Source of the DNA: SHZI01 sp040080965
Lineage (GTDB): Bacteria; Pseudomonadota; Gammaproteobacteria; Steroidobacterales; GCA-2729495
DNA length: 64,000 nucleotides
Assembly: GCA_040080965.1 (NCBI GenBank)
Contig: JBEBHH010000012.1
Coordinates: forward strand, 1 to 64,000
Direction: 5' to 3'
A model generated the notes under the pieces. The model was not told the origin of the DNA, did not search any database, and was given only the letters and a program-made list of their open reading frames with translations. A program made the position numbers and the translations under genes. Every line of letters begins with the position of its first letter. Position 1 is the stretch's first letter. Of the stretch, positions 32,673-43,000 are shown one piece after another.

Positions 32673-33428
32673 TCAGCCTGCCGGCGTCTTCTGCAGCCGG
32701 GCGACGAGCTTGCGCATTTCCGCCTGGGTCTCGGCGGAAAACCACGAGGCCGTTGCGGCGGCCACGTCGCCCGAGCTGCCGAGTGCCTGAATCAGCCGCG
32801 CCTTCGCGGCGAGGCGCGTCGTGTTCATGGCAACCGGGGGCAACGCCAGGAACTCGTTGGCACGCGCCAGCGCGGCAGGCAGGAGCTGGTCGGGGTCCAC
32901 GAGTTCGTCGAGCAGCCCCGCGGTCGCGGCGGCGTCCATCGACAGCAACTCGCCCCGCGTGGCCATGCGCCGGGCGACCCGCGGGCCAACCACCTCCTCG
33001 AGGGCGACGAGGATCGTGGATGGCACCGGCAGGCCCACCTGGACTTCGTTCAGCCCGATCTTGAACCTGCCCGCGACACCGATCCGCCAGTCACAATGCA
33101 GGGCAAGCACCGCACCGCCGGCCGGCGCGTGCCCCGAGACAGCCGCAATGACAGGCACCGGGCTGCCCGCCAGCTGCCGAGTGAGGTTGAATAAAAGCCC
33201 CCAGAAGGACTCGATGTGCCGCCGGTCGAGGCCCAGGAGCTCCGGCACATCGAGGCCACCGCTGAACATGCCGGGGCGCCCGGTGAGGATGATGGCGTGG
33301 GCGCCGTCCATGCGAACGGATTCCAGCGCGGCCAGCAACTGGCTGACGAGTTCCGGATTCAGCGCGTTGGCGGGCGGACGATCCATCCGGATCTCCGCCA
33401 CGGCGGCGTGGAACTGGATGTGAAGCAA
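32673..33428 (-). CDS. Enoyl-CoA isomerase (ECI-like crotonase family)
   Basis: This 251-residue crotonase-fold protein is likely a delta3-delta2-enoyl-CoA isomerase, which moves double bonds so unsaturated fatty acids can enter beta-oxidation. Oxyanion-hole regions SGGLDVPEL and APAGGAVLAL are present. The single glutamate of isomerases is in GLNEVQVG; the second hydratase glutamate (GGGCE) is replaced by GGAVL. This pattern closely resembles mitochondrial ECI1. The start appears to be TTG at 33428 and is uncertain. It converges with the aldo/keto reductase 8 bases away. Confidence 0.82.
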   Translation of the reverse strand: MLHIQFHAAVAEIRMDRPPANALNPELVSQLLAALESVRMDGAHAIILTGRPGMFSGGLDVPELLGLDRRHIESFWGLLFNLTRQLAGSPVPVIAAVSGHAPAGGAVLALHCDWRIGVAGRFKIGLNEVQVGLPVPSTILVALEEVVGPRVARRMATRGELLSMDAAATAGLLDELVDPDQLLPAALARANEFLALPPVAMNTTRLAAKARLIQALGSSGDVAAATASWFSAETQAEMRKLVARLQKTPAG

Positions 33429-33458
33429 GGCCGGGGTCCCGCTGGCCAGCTTGGCCGG

Positions 33459-33764
33459 TCAGCCCGCCGGGCGGGCCGCGCCGAACAGGTAGAACGTCTC
33501 ATCGGGCCCGATCAGCCCCAGATCCGCCCGGGCCCGTTCCTCGACGGCGCTGTCACCCTTGCGGAGTTCGACCACCTCGGCCTCGAGACGCTGGTTGCGC
33601 TGGTTGAGGCGGGTGTTCTCGGCGGATTGCTCGGTGATGAGGGTGCCAAGCCGGGCCACTTCCCGGTAGCCGTCGTCGGAGACCCAGAGCCGCACCTGGA
33701 GCAGGAGCAGCAGGATGGTCAGCAGGCCTATGCCCGCCCGCATCACCCCTATCTCGCCGCGCAT
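33459..33764 (-). CDS. ftsB: Cell division protein FtsB
   Basis: FtsB is a bitopic divisome protein that pairs with FtsL and FtsQ. The product of up to 101 residues has an N-terminal membrane helix (IGLLTILLLLLQVRLWV), a coiled coil (TEQSAENTRLNQRNQRLEAEV) and the family ending RADLGLIGPDETFYLF. The start could be ATG 33764 (GAGG upstream) or ATG 33743 (AGGGG upstream, 94 residues). It follows eno as usual, but ispD does not follow it. Confidence 0.9.
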   Translation of the reverse strand: MRGEIGVMRAGIGLLTILLLLLQVRLWVSDDGYREVARLGTLITEQSAENTRLNQRNQRLEAEVVELRKGDSAVEERARADLGLIGPDETFYLFGAARPAG

Positions 33765-33816
33765 GGTGCCTCGCCCCGCATAGTTCCCCCGCCCCCGCAG
33801 TGCCGACCGACGCCCG

Positions 33817-35097
33817 CTAAGGCATCGGCACCGGAAACGCCGCCGGCCCCGCGTACTGTGCCTCGGATCCCAGCTGCTCTTCAATCCTCAGAAGCTGATT
33901 GTACTTCGCGATGCGGTCGGAACGGCAGAGGGAACCTGTCTTGATCTGGGTGGCGCGGGTGCCCACCGCGATATCGGCGATCGTCGCGTCCTCCGTCTCG
34001 CCGGACCGATGGGAGATCACGGCGGAATACCCCGCATCCACCGCCATATTGATGGCCGCCAGCGTCTCGGTGAGCGTGCCGATCTGGTTGGGCTTTATCA
34101 GGATGGCATTGGCGATGCCTTCCGCGATCCCGCGGCCCAGGATGGACGTGTTGGTGACGAACAGGTCGTCGCCGACCAGCTGCACCCTCGATCCCAGGGC
34201 CCTGGTCAGCAGCGCCCATCCGGCCCAGTCGTCCTCGGCCATGCCATCCTCGATCGAGATGATGGGGTACTGGCCCGCCAGGCCTGACAGGTAATCGGCA
34301 AAGCGGTCCGGCGTGAACTGCCGGCCCTCGGATTCCAGGTGATACACGCCATCGCGGAAGAGCTCGGTGCTGGCCACGTCCAGGCCCAGGAAGACGTCCC
34401 GGCCGAGGCCGAAGCCCGCCTTGCCAACAGCCTCGGCGATGGTATCGAGGGCCGCGGCGTTGGACGGCAGGTTTGGGGCAAAACCGCCCTCGTCGCCCAC
34501 GGCCGTCGAGAGCCCCATGCCCTTCAGCACGGACTTGAGCGCATGAAAGATCTCGGTACCGCAGCGGAGGGCCTCGCTGAATGACGTGGCGCCCACCGGC
34601 AGGATCATGAACTCCTGGATGTCGACGCTGTTGTCCGCATGGGCGCCGCCGTTGATGATGTTCATCATCGGCACGGGCAGCACGGTGGAAGGACCCAGCG
34701 TCCGGAACAGGGCTTCGCCCCGGTCGGCCGCCGCCGCATGGGCCGCCGCCAGGGACACGGCCAGGATCGCATTGGCGCCCAGGTGCTCCTTGCTGGGCAT
34801 GCCGTCGAGATTGATCATCTTCCGGTCGAGGAACTTCTGGTCCCGGCCGTCCAGGCCCAGCAATTCGCTCCGGATCTCGCCATTGATCATGGTGACCGCG
34901 CGCCGCACACCCTTGCCCAGGTAACGCGCAGGATCGCCGTCACGAAGCTCCATCGCCTCGCGGCTGCCGGTCGAGGCCCCGGACGGCACGGCAGCACGGC
35001 CAAAAGCACCGCTCTCCAGGCGCACCTCGGCTTCGACGGTGGGATTGCCGCGTGAATCCAGGATTTCACGGCCATGGACGTGGATGATCGCGCTCAT
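33817..35097 (-). CDS. eno: Enolase
   Basis: Enolase interconverts 2-phosphoglycerate and phosphoenolpyruvate and is also a degradosome component in many gammaproteobacteria. The 426 residues contain RAAVPSGASTG, the signature LIKPNQIGTLTETL and SHRSGETEDATIADIAV, with the magnesium ligands and catalytic Lys/Glu regions in place. ATG at 35097 overlaps the kdsA stop (ATGA). Confidence 0.98.
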   Translation of the reverse strand: MSAIIHVHGREILDSRGNPTVEAEVRLESGAFGRAAVPSGASTGSREAMELRDGDPARYLGKGVRRAVTMINGEIRSELLGLDGRDQKFLDRKMINLDGMPSKEHLGANAILAVSLAAAHAAAADRGEALFRTLGPSTVLPVPMMNIINGGAHADNSVDIQEFMILPVGATSFSEALRCGTEIFHALKSVLKGMGLSTAVGDEGGFAPNLPSNAAALDTIAEAVGKAGFGLGRDVFLGLDVASTELFRDGVYHLESEGRQFTPDRFADYLSGLAGQYPIISIEDGMAEDDWAGWALLTRALGSRVQLVGDDLFVTNTSILGRGIAEGIANAILIKPNQIGTLTETLAAINMAVDAGYSAVISHRSGETEDATIADIAVGTRATQIKTGSLCRSDRIAKYNQLLRIEEQLGSEAQYAGPAAFPVPMP

Positions 35098-35945
35098 TTA
35101 CTTCTCTTCTCTCCGACTTCCAGCTCGACCAGCGGCCGGCGTTTCACGACCTGGTCGATTTCCACCAGGGTTTCAAGCAGTTGCTCCATCAGGTGGAGGG
35201 GCCAGGCATTGGGGCCGTCGGACAACGCCTTGGCGGGATCCGGGTGCGTCTCCATGAATATTCCGGCCACGCCCGCCGCGACTGCCGCCCGGGCCAGCAC
35301 CGGAACGAACTCCCGCTGCCCGCCCGATACGTCGCCCTTGCCGCCGGGAAGCTGGACCGAATGGGTGGCGTCGAAGACGACGGGCCGCCCCGTCTCCCGC
35401 AGCACTGCGAGGGACCGCATGTCGGTGACGAGGTTGTTATAGCCGAACGTGAAGCCACGCTCGCAGACCATGATGCCGGGGTTGCCCGTGCTCTCCGCCT
35501 TGGCCACGACGTTGGCCATCTCCCAGGGGGAAAGGAACTGCCCCTTCTTGACGTTGACGGGCTTGCCCTGGCTGGCCACGTTGACGATGAAGTTGGTCTG
35601 GCGGCAGAGGAAGGCCGGTGTCTGGAGCACGTCGACGACGGCGGCGACCTCTCCGAGCGGCGAGTCCTCGTGGACATCGGTCAGCACGGGCACGCCGAGC
35701 TGGCGGCGCACGCTCTCCAGAACGCGCAGGCCCTCCTCCATCCCCGGCCCCCGGTAGCTCTTCAGGGAAGACCGGTTTGCCTTGTCATAGGAGGACTTGA
35801 AGACGAACGGGATATTCAGCCGGCGGGTGATCTCCTGGAGGCGGCCGGCCGTCTCCACGGCCAGCGTCTCGGTCTCGACAACGCAGGGGCCGGCGATCAG
35901 GAATAACGGCCGGGTGGCACCGACCTCGACACCGGCCAGCTTCAT
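35094..35945 (-). CDS. kdsA: 3-deoxy-8-phosphooctulonate (KDO-8-P) synthase
   Basis: KdsA condenses arabinose-5-phosphate and phosphoenolpyruvate to KDO-8-P for lipopolysaccharide inner core. The 283 residues show IAGPCVVE, FKSSYDKANRSS, LTDVHE and DATHSVQLPGG. It overlaps pyrG upstream and eno downstream by four bases each. Eno produces its substrate PEP. Confidence 0.97.
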   Translation of the reverse strand: MKLAGVEVGATRPLFLIAGPCVVETETLAVETAGRLQEITRRLNIPFVFKSSYDKANRSSLKSYRGPGMEEGLRVLESVRRQLGVPVLTDVHEDSPLGEVAAVVDVLQTPAFLCRQTNFIVNVASQGKPVNVKKGQFLSPWEMANVVAKAESTGNPGIMVCERGFTFGYNNLVTDMRSLAVLRETGRPVVFDATHSVQLPGGKGDVSGGQREFVPVLARAAVAAGVAGIFMETHPDPAKALSDGPNAWPLHLMEQLLETLVEIDQVVKRRPLVELEVGEKRSK

Positions 35946-37588
35946 GCGCGGGCCGCGGCGGGCAGCTCCTCGGCCCGGAAGTTGCGGGCGGCGCGGACGA
36001 ACCCGGTGAAGAGCGGGTGGCCGTCGCGGGGATTGGAGCGGAACTCCGGATGGAACTGGCAGGCCAGGAACCAGGGGTGATCCGGCAGCTCCACGACCTC
36101 CACCAGGCCGTCGATGGAGAAACCGGAGAACACGAGGCCGGCATTGCTCAGCTGGTCCAGGTAGTTATTGTTGAATTCGTAGCGGTGGCGGTGCCGCTCA
36201 CGGATGATCTCGGTGCCGTAGAGATCGTTGGCGAGCGTCCCCGCCTGGAGGCGGCATTCCTGGGCGCCGAGGCGCATGGTGCCGCCCATGCTCGAGGCGG
36301 TGTCCCGCTTCTGCAGGCTGCCGTCCCGGTCCTGCCACTCGGAGATCAGCGCAATGACCGGGTGCGGGGTCTGCTGGTCGAATTCCGTGCTGTGAGCGCC
36401 CTTGAGTCCGAGCACGTCGCGGGCAAATTCGATGACCGCCACCTGCAGGCCCAGGCAGATGCCCAGGTAGGGCACGCCATTCTCGCGGGCGTAGCGCACG
36501 GCGGCGATCTTGCCCTCGATGCCCCGCTCGCCAAATCCACCGGGGACGAGGATCGCATCGACGCCAACCAGGGCGCCGGTCCCGTCCTTCTCGAGATCCT
36601 GGGATTCAATGTAGCGGATGCGAACCCGCGTCCGTGTCTTGATGCCCGCGTGCAGCAGGGCTTCGTTGAGGGAAATGTACGAGTCCCTGAGGTCGACGTA
36701 CTTGCCGACCATGGCGATGGTGACCTCGCCCTCGGGATTCTTCCGGGCAGCCACGACGGCCTCCCACTCGGCCAGGTCGGCCTGCGGGACGGACAGCCCG
36801 AGGCGCTCGACCACGATGGCGTCGAACCCCTGGCTGCGGAACGCCATCGGCAGCTTGTAGAGGTCGTCCACGTCCACGGCGGAGATGACGGCGCGCTCCT
36901 GGACGTTGGTGAACAGGGCGATCTTGCGCCGCTGCTCCTCCGGGAGGGGCTGCTCAGAGCGGCATACCAGGATGTCGGGCTGGATGCCGATGGAACGCAA
37001 TTCCTTGACGGAGTGCTGGGTGGGTTTGGTCTTGATCTCGGACGACGAGGCGATGTACGGGACCAGGGTCAGGTGCACGTACACGCAGTTCTGGGGACCC
37101 AGGTCCACGCCCAGCTGCCTGATTGCCTCGAGGAACGGGAGGGACTCGATGTCACCCACTGTCCCGCCAATTTCGACTATGCAGATATCCGCATCGCCGG
37201 CACCCAGGCGGATGCACCGCTTGATCTCGTCGGTGACGTGGGGAATGACCTGCACGGTCGCGCCCAGGTAGTCGCCGCGGCGCTCCTTGGCGATCACGCT
37301 GCCGTAGATCCGGCCGGTGGTGAAGTTGCTGTTGCGGCCCGTGGTGGTGCGCACGAATCTCTCGTAGTGCCCCAGGTCGAGGTCGGTCTCGGTGCCGTCG
37401 GTGGTGACGTAGACCTCGCCGTGCTGGAAGGGACTCATGGTCCCCGGGTCCACGTTCAGGTAGGGGTCCAGCTTGATCATGGACACCGAGAGGCCCCGCG
37501 CTTCGAGAATGGCGCCGAGGGATGCAGCCGTGATGCCCTTGCCGAGCGAGGACACGACGCCACCAGTCACGAATATATAGCGGGGCAT
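35942..37588 (-). CDS. pyrG: CTP synthase
   Basis: PyrG aminates UTP to CTP using glutamine. The 548-residue protein has the synthetase domain (MPRYIFVTGGVVSSLGKGI, SPFQHGEVYVTTDGTETDLDLGHYERF) and a C-terminal glutamine amidotransferase domain (PGGFGERG, the nucleophile in GICLGLQ, and a late HPEF). I choose ATG 37588 because GGAG lies nine bases upstream; the ATG three codons earlier would place that site against the start. It heads pyrG-kdsA-eno-ftsB. Confidence 0.97.
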   Translation of the reverse strand: MPRYIFVTGGVVSSLGKGITAASLGAILEARGLSVSMIKLDPYLNVDPGTMSPFQHGEVYVTTDGTETDLDLGHYERFVRTTTGRNSNFTTGRIYGSVIAKERRGDYLGATVQVIPHVTDEIKRCIRLGAGDADICIVEIGGTVGDIESLPFLEAIRQLGVDLGPQNCVYVHLTLVPYIASSSEIKTKPTQHSVKELRSIGIQPDILVCRSEQPLPEEQRRKIALFTNVQERAVISAVDVDDLYKLPMAFRSQGFDAIVVERLGLSVPQADLAEWEAVVAARKNPEGEVTIAMVGKYVDLRDSYISLNEALLHAGIKTRTRVRIRYIESQDLEKDGTGALVGVDAILVPGGFGERGIEGKIAAVRYARENGVPYLGICLGLQVAVIEFARDVLGLKGAHSTEFDQQTPHPVIALISEWQDRDGSLQKRDTASSMGGTMRLGAQECRLQAGTLANDLYGTEIIRERHRHRYEFNNNYLDQLSNAGLVFSGFSIDGLVEVVELPDHPWFLACQFHPEFRSNPRDGHPLFTGFVRAARNFRAEELPAAARA

Positions 37589-37727
37589 GGCACCCATCTC
37601 CGCCGACTCCGTCGGCCGTTAATCAGTTCCAAACACAGCGGAACACCTTACCGGCGGTGAGGCTCGGGTAAGGCGGCGCGGTATTCGGGCTGGACTCTCC
37701 ATCAAGGAGGCAGATGGGGAGGAAAAG

Positions 37728-39083
37728 TTACCAGATCGGGGCGTGGCCCGTCCAGACGATCTGCAGCCCTGCGTCGCCGGGAGCCGCGGCGGCCCAGTCA
37801 GCGACCCAAAGATCGCCCACGGCTGCCAGGCGCCCACGGGCGAAGACCAGCGGCACGTGGGCCCGCATCCAGGGAACGACGCCCCGGGACTGGAAGAGGT
37901 ACTTGAGCGTCCGGTGATGGCGGTCGGATCCGGGGCGAACCCGCTCCCCGCCCGTGCGAAACACCACTTCAAGGCCGTCGGCGACGGGGAGCGGGGACAG
38001 GCCGGCGGAACCCGTGCCGTGCCGGAGTTCGAGTTCTCCACGAATGCCACCGAGCTCGAGCCGTTGCCCCGGGCTCCACGGCGTCGGCTGAGCCACGGAA
38101 CCGGCGACGGGAACGGCCACATCAAGCAGGTGCAGGTGCTCCCGGAAGCGGCGGATCTCGTGCCCGCCCCAGGCGAGGACAGGCTGGCGGCCGGGCGCCG
38201 CGTCGACCAGTTGCGCCAGGCCCTCGCGCAGCCGGCGCTCGGGCGGCGTCGACCAGTTGCGCTCCCGGACGACCATGCGGATGAGATTGCGCTGCCGCGC
38301 CGGGCTCCGCCGGTTGAGGGCCGCCAGCGACAGCCGGTTGGCCGAGACGACTTCCTGCGCGTCCATCCGGGCCAGTTCGTCGAGCAGTCCGGCTGCCTCG
38401 GCGGCCAGACTGGCGGCGCGTCCGACGGCACCCGCTGCCGCGGGAAAACGCTCCCGCAGGACCGGGGCGACCTCGTGCCGGATGAAGCCCCGGTCGTAGC
38501 CCGCGTCGGCATTCATCGGGTCAGTCAGCCAGCCCAGGCCCTCGGGCACCAGGAATTCCGCCGCGTAAGCGGCCAGGGAATCCCCGCCGACGTCGAGGAG
38601 CGGGCGGCACAGGCACCCGGCCCCGAACGGTGCGCCGCGCGGAATCCCGGCAAGGCCGCTCGGGCCTGACCCTCGGAACAGGTGCAGCAGCACGGTTTCG
38701 AGCTGGTCGTCGGCGTGGTGGGCCGTCAGGAGCCACTCGCCTGGCTCGAGGTCCTCCCGGAGGGCGCCGTACCGCGCCTCCCTGGCCGCCGCCTCCAGGC
38801 CCTTCCCCCGGTCATTCCGGACAGTGACGGACAATGCCTGGCAGGGAACGGCCAGCGCGCCAGCCGCGGCGACACAATGGCTGGCCCAGTCACCGGCGGC
38901 GGGCTGGAGGCCATGATTGACGTGCACGGCGCGGAGCAGAAAGCGTCGCTCGTCGCGCAGCCGCGCCAGCGCATGGAGCAGCACCGTGGAATCGCGGCCA
39001 CCGCTGAAGGCGACGCAGAGCGCGGCGTCCCCGGGCAGGTGCTGCAGGATCGCTTGCCGGACGGCATCGGATTCGGGACGCAT
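37728..39083 (-). CDS. tilS: tRNA(Ile)-lysidine synthase TilS
   Basis: TilS converts the wobble cytidine of tRNA-Ile(CAU) to lysidine so that it reads AUA. The 451 residues start with the PP-loop ATPase motif VAFSGGRDSTVLLHAL, then HVNHGLQ and TAHHADDQLETVLL, followed by the TilS substrate-binding domains. It follows accA by 18 bases, as usual. About 130 bases with no recognisable gene separate it from pyrG. Confidence 0.96.
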   Translation of the reverse strand: MRPESDAVRQAILQHLPGDAALCVAFSGGRDSTVLLHALARLRDERRFLLRAVHVNHGLQPAAGDWASHCVAAAGALAVPCQALSVTVRNDRGKGLEAAAREARYGALREDLEPGEWLLTAHHADDQLETVLLHLFRGSGPSGLAGIPRGAPFGAGCLCRPLLDVGGDSLAAYAAEFLVPEGLGWLTDPMNADAGYDRGFIRHEVAPVLRERFPAAAGAVGRAASLAAEAAGLLDELARMDAQEVVSANRLSLAALNRRSPARQRNLIRMVVRERNWSTPPERRLREGLAQLVDAAPGRQPVLAWGGHEIRRFREHLHLLDVAVPVAGSVAQPTPWSPGQRLELGGIRGELELRHGTGSAGLSPLPVADGLEVVFRTGGERVRPGSDRHHRTLKYLFQSRGVVPWMRAHVPLVFARGRLAAVGDLWVADWAAAAPGDAGLQIVWTGHAPIW

Positions 39084-39101
39084 GGCCGCGCGCCCCTGCG
39101 C

Positions 39102-40061
39102 TCAACTCTCCCGGAAACTGCCGTAGGACCGCAGGCGGGTCGCCCGCCTGCGCAACAGCTCGTTGATATCGAGGGCTTCCAGATCACGGAGGTGGCTGAT
39201 CAGGGCAAAGCGGACGGCATCTGCCATTCCGGCCGGGTCGCGGTGTGCGCCACCCAGGGGCTCGCGGATGACTTCGTCGATCAGACCGAGCTCACGAAGC
39301 CGTGGTGCGGTGATGCCCATTGCCTCAGCAGCGGTTTCAGCCTTGTCAGCGCTCTTCCAGAGGATGCTGGCGCAACCTTCCGGGGAAATGACGCTGTATA
39401 CGCTGTACTCGAGCATGATCACTCGGTCGCCCACGCCAATGGCGAGCGCGCCGCCAGAGCCGCCCTCGCCGATCACGATGCTGACGATGGGCGTCTTGAG
39501 CCGGGCCATCTCGAACAGGTTCCGGGCAATAGCCTCGCTCTGGCCCCGCTCCTCGGCCCCGATCCCCGGGTAGGCGCCGGGCGTGTCAATGAAGGTCACG
39601 ACCGGCAGGCGGAACTTCTCCGCCATCTTCAGCAGGCGCAGGGCCTTGCGATAGCCCTCGGGCTTTGGCATCCCGTAGTTGCGGCGGACGCGCTCCTTGG
39701 TGTCCCGGCCCTTCTGCTGGCCGATGAACACCACGGGCCTTCCATCGAGCCGGCCCAGGCCGCCCACCATCGCCGGGTCGTCGGCAAACATGCGGTCGCC
39801 GTGCAGTTCCTGGAAATCCGGGCTGAGCACCGCGAGGTAGTCCAGCGTGTAGGGCCGCAGGGGATGCCGCGCAAGCTGGGCGACCTGCCAGGCGGTGAGG
39901 CTGGAGAAGATGCTGCGCGTCAGGGCCTCGCTCTTCGACTTGAGGCGGGCGATCTCGTCGCTGATGTTGATCTCCGAGTCGTCACCAACGAAGCGCAGCT
40001 CGTCGATCTTCGCCTCGAGCTCGGCAATGGGCTGTTCGAAGTCCAGGAATTTCAGGTCCAT
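39102..40061 (-). CDS. accA: Acetyl-CoA carboxylase carboxyltransferase subunit alpha
   Basis: AccA, with AccD, transfers CO2 from carboxybiotin to acetyl-CoA. The 319 residues begin with the helical MDLKFLDFEQPIAELEAKI and contain HGDRMFADDPAMVGGLGRL, IDTPGAYPG and IGEGGSGGALAIGVGD. It starts 12 bases after the dnaE stop. Typical location. Confidence 0.97.
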   Translation of the reverse strand: MDLKFLDFEQPIAELEAKIDELRFVGDDSEINISDEIARLKSKSEALTRSIFSSLTAWQVAQLARHPLRPYTLDYLAVLSPDFQELHGDRMFADDPAMVGGLGRLDGRPVVFIGQQKGRDTKERVRRNYGMPKPEGYRKALRLLKMAEKFRLPVVTFIDTPGAYPGIGAEERGQSEAIARNLFEMARLKTPIVSIVIGEGGSGGALAIGVGDRVIMLEYSVYSVISPEGCASILWKSADKAETAAEAMGITAPRLRELGLIDEVIREPLGGAHRDPAGMADAVRFALISHLRDLEALDINELLRRRATRLRSYGSFRES

Positions 40062-40073
40062 GGTGAAACCTTA

Positions 40074-43000
40074 CTACTGGCGAGGACCTTCGTAAACGAA
40101 GCGGAATCCGTCCAGGCCCACCAGCTCTGACAGCCTTTCCCGCAATTCGCGCGTGGGGCGTACGCACCAGTCGCTCCCCAGCGCGACGCGAGCCTGGGTC
40201 CCGCCGGTGCTGTAGTAGAGGGAGACGCTGCATTTTCCGGGGCGATGTCGCTCCATCACACTTTTCAGCAGCTGTGGGCTGAGGGAACGGTCCACGTCGG
40301 CCCGCCAGCGAAGCAGGAGTCCGGTGGCGCGCGACTCCACGATCCGGTCCAGATCGAGCACGTCCTTGGCATTGAGCCGCCAGCCGTCCAGGTACTCCTC
40401 GAAGCGCAGGGTGCCGCTGATCGCGACGAGCGAATGCACGCCGAGGAGGTGGCGAAAACGGTCGTAGCCTTCCTGGAAGAACCCGACTTCCAGCGCTCCC
40501 GTGCCATCGTCCAGTTCGATCGAGGTGCGGGTGCCGCGCTTGCGGATCGACGCGACGAGGCCGGCAATCACCACCTCGCGCGCCGGACCCCGGAACTCGC
40601 CGGGCACCGGCGGCCGCTCCGCGATCAGTGCCTCGATGCTGGACGTACTGATGAACGGCTGGTCGGTCCGGTACTGATCGAACGGGTGGCCGCTCAGGTA
40701 GAGACCGAGGCTCTCGCGCTCGGCCTGGAGCTTCCTGCCCCATCCCCAGTCCGGCACTTCGGGAACCGCGTCCTGGCCGGCAGACGGGGCTGCCGGCGCA
40801 CCGAACATGTCCTCCTGGCCCACGCTGGCGGCCGCTGCAGCCTGCTCGGCACCGTCCATCGCGCCAGGCAGAACTGCCATCAGGCTGGGCCGGTTCGGCC
40901 CGAAGGCGTCGAAGGCTCCGGCCTTTATCAGCGCCTCGACGGGCCGGCGGCCGAGCTTCTGGCCGCCGGCCCTGACGCAGAACTCCTGGACGCTCCGGAA
41001 GGGACCGCCCTCCTCGCGGACCGCCACGATGTGCTCGGCGGCGCCGCGGCCCACTCCCTTGATGGCGCCCAGTCCGTAGCGAATGCCCTTCTCTCCCTCG
41101 ACCTGGAACGGATACGCCGATGCGTTGACATCGGGTGGCAGGACCGCGAGATCGAGAGCGAGGCACTCGCGGCGCTGGACGACGAGCGCGTCCGTGTCGC
41201 CCATTTCAGTGGTCATCACCGCGGCCATGAAGGCGGCGGGGTGGTTCGCCTTGAGCCAGGCGGTCTGGTACGTGAGCACCGCGTAGGCAGCAGAATGGGA
41301 CTTGTTGAAGCCGTAGCCGGCGAATTTTTCCATCAGGTCGAAGATGTAGGTCGCCCGGGACCGCTCCGTGCCACGTGCCGCCGCACGGTCGGTGAAGATC
41401 GACCGCTGCTTGGCCATCTCCTCGGCCTTCTTCTTGCCCATCGCCCTGCGCAGCAGGTCGGCCTCGCCCAGCGAGTAGCCGGCCAGCCGCTGGGCGATCT
41501 GCATGACCTGCTCCTGGTAGAGGATCACGCCGTAGGTGCTGCGGAGGACGGGCTCCAGGTCGGGGTGGAGATAGTCGATCGGCTGGTCGCGCCCACCGTG
41601 CTTGCGGTTGATGAAGTCGTCCACCATGCCGGACTGGAGCGGGCCGGGACGGTAAAGCGCCACCAGCGCCACGAGGTCGTCGAAACTGTCGGGCTGGAGC
41701 CGCCGCACGAGGTCGCGCATGCCGCGGGATTCGAGCTGGAAGACGGCCGTCGTCTTGCAGGCTCGGAGAAGGCGGAACGTGACCTGGTCGTCCATCTGCA
41801 GCGCGGGCACCTCGATGGGCGGATCACCGGCAGCGGCCCTGGCCGCGTTGATGGCCCTTGTCGCCCGGTCGATGATCGTCAGGGTGCGCAGGCCGAGGAA
41901 GTCGAACTTCACGAGGCCGGCAGCCTCCACGTCATCCTTGTCGAACTGCGTGACCGTGAATTTCTCGCCTTCCACCTGGTACAGGGGCGTGAACTCGGTG
42001 ATGTCTCGCGGTGCGATCACGATGCCGCCCGCGTGACGGCCCGCATTGCGCACGAGGCCTTCCAGCCGCCTGCCGAGATCGATGACGTTACGGACGTCCT
42101 CGTCCTGGCTGTAGAGCTCCTTCAGCTCCGCCTCCTGGGACAGGGCGATTTCCAGCGTGATCTCGGCGCCGGGGTCGTTGGGCACCAGCTTGGCGATGCG
42201 GTCCACGAGGCCGTAGGGCTGGCCCAGCACCCGGCCGACGTCGCGCACGACGGCGCGCGCCGCCATGGTGCCGTAGGTGATGATCTGCGAGACGCGGTCA
42301 CGGCCGTAACGCTCGCTGACGTAGTCGATCACGCGATCGCGGCCCTCCATGCAGAAGTCGATGTCGAAGTCGGGCATGGACACGCGCTCGGGATTCAGGA
42401 AGCGTTCGAACAGCAGGTCGTGGTGGATCGGGTCCAGGTCCGTGATGCCGAGAGCCCAGGCAACCAGGGAACCGGCGCCGGAGCCTCGCCCCGGGCCCAC
42501 CGGGATCTCGTGGTCCCGCGCCCAGCGGATGAAATCCGCCACGATGAGGAAGTAACCGGCGAAACCCATGCGGCAGATCACGTCGAGCTCCGTCGCGAGG
42601 CGTTCCGCATAGGCAGCCGCCGGCGCCGCCATCGGGAAGCGGCCCGCCAGGCCCTCTGACGACTGGCTCCTCAGGTAGTCATCCGGGGTGGTTCCCGCCG
42701 GCACGCCGTAATCGGGCAGGTGCGTCTCCCCGAGACTGAGCGCCAGGTGGCAGCGGCGGGCGATCTCGACCGTGTTCTCCAGGGCCTCGGGCAGGTCGGC
42801 AAAGAGCTCGGCCATTTCCGCCGGGGAGCGGAGGTATTGCTGTTCGCTGTAAAGCCGTGGCCGGCCGGGATCGGCGAGCACATGGCCGGTCTGGATGCAC
42901 ACGCGGGCCTCGTGGGCCTCAAACTCCAGCGGGGTAAGGAACCGCACGTCGTTGGTCGCCACCAGGGGCAGGCCCATCTCGTCCGCGAACCGGACGGCGG

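Noticed and set aside
36017..37660. 547-residue open frame antisense to pyrG
   Set aside because: Opposite pyrG, no motifs, same compositional artefact.
40245..42659. 804-residue open frame antisense to dnaE
   Set aside because: Fully opposite dnaE, with skewed composition and no domain; a codon-bias artefact.
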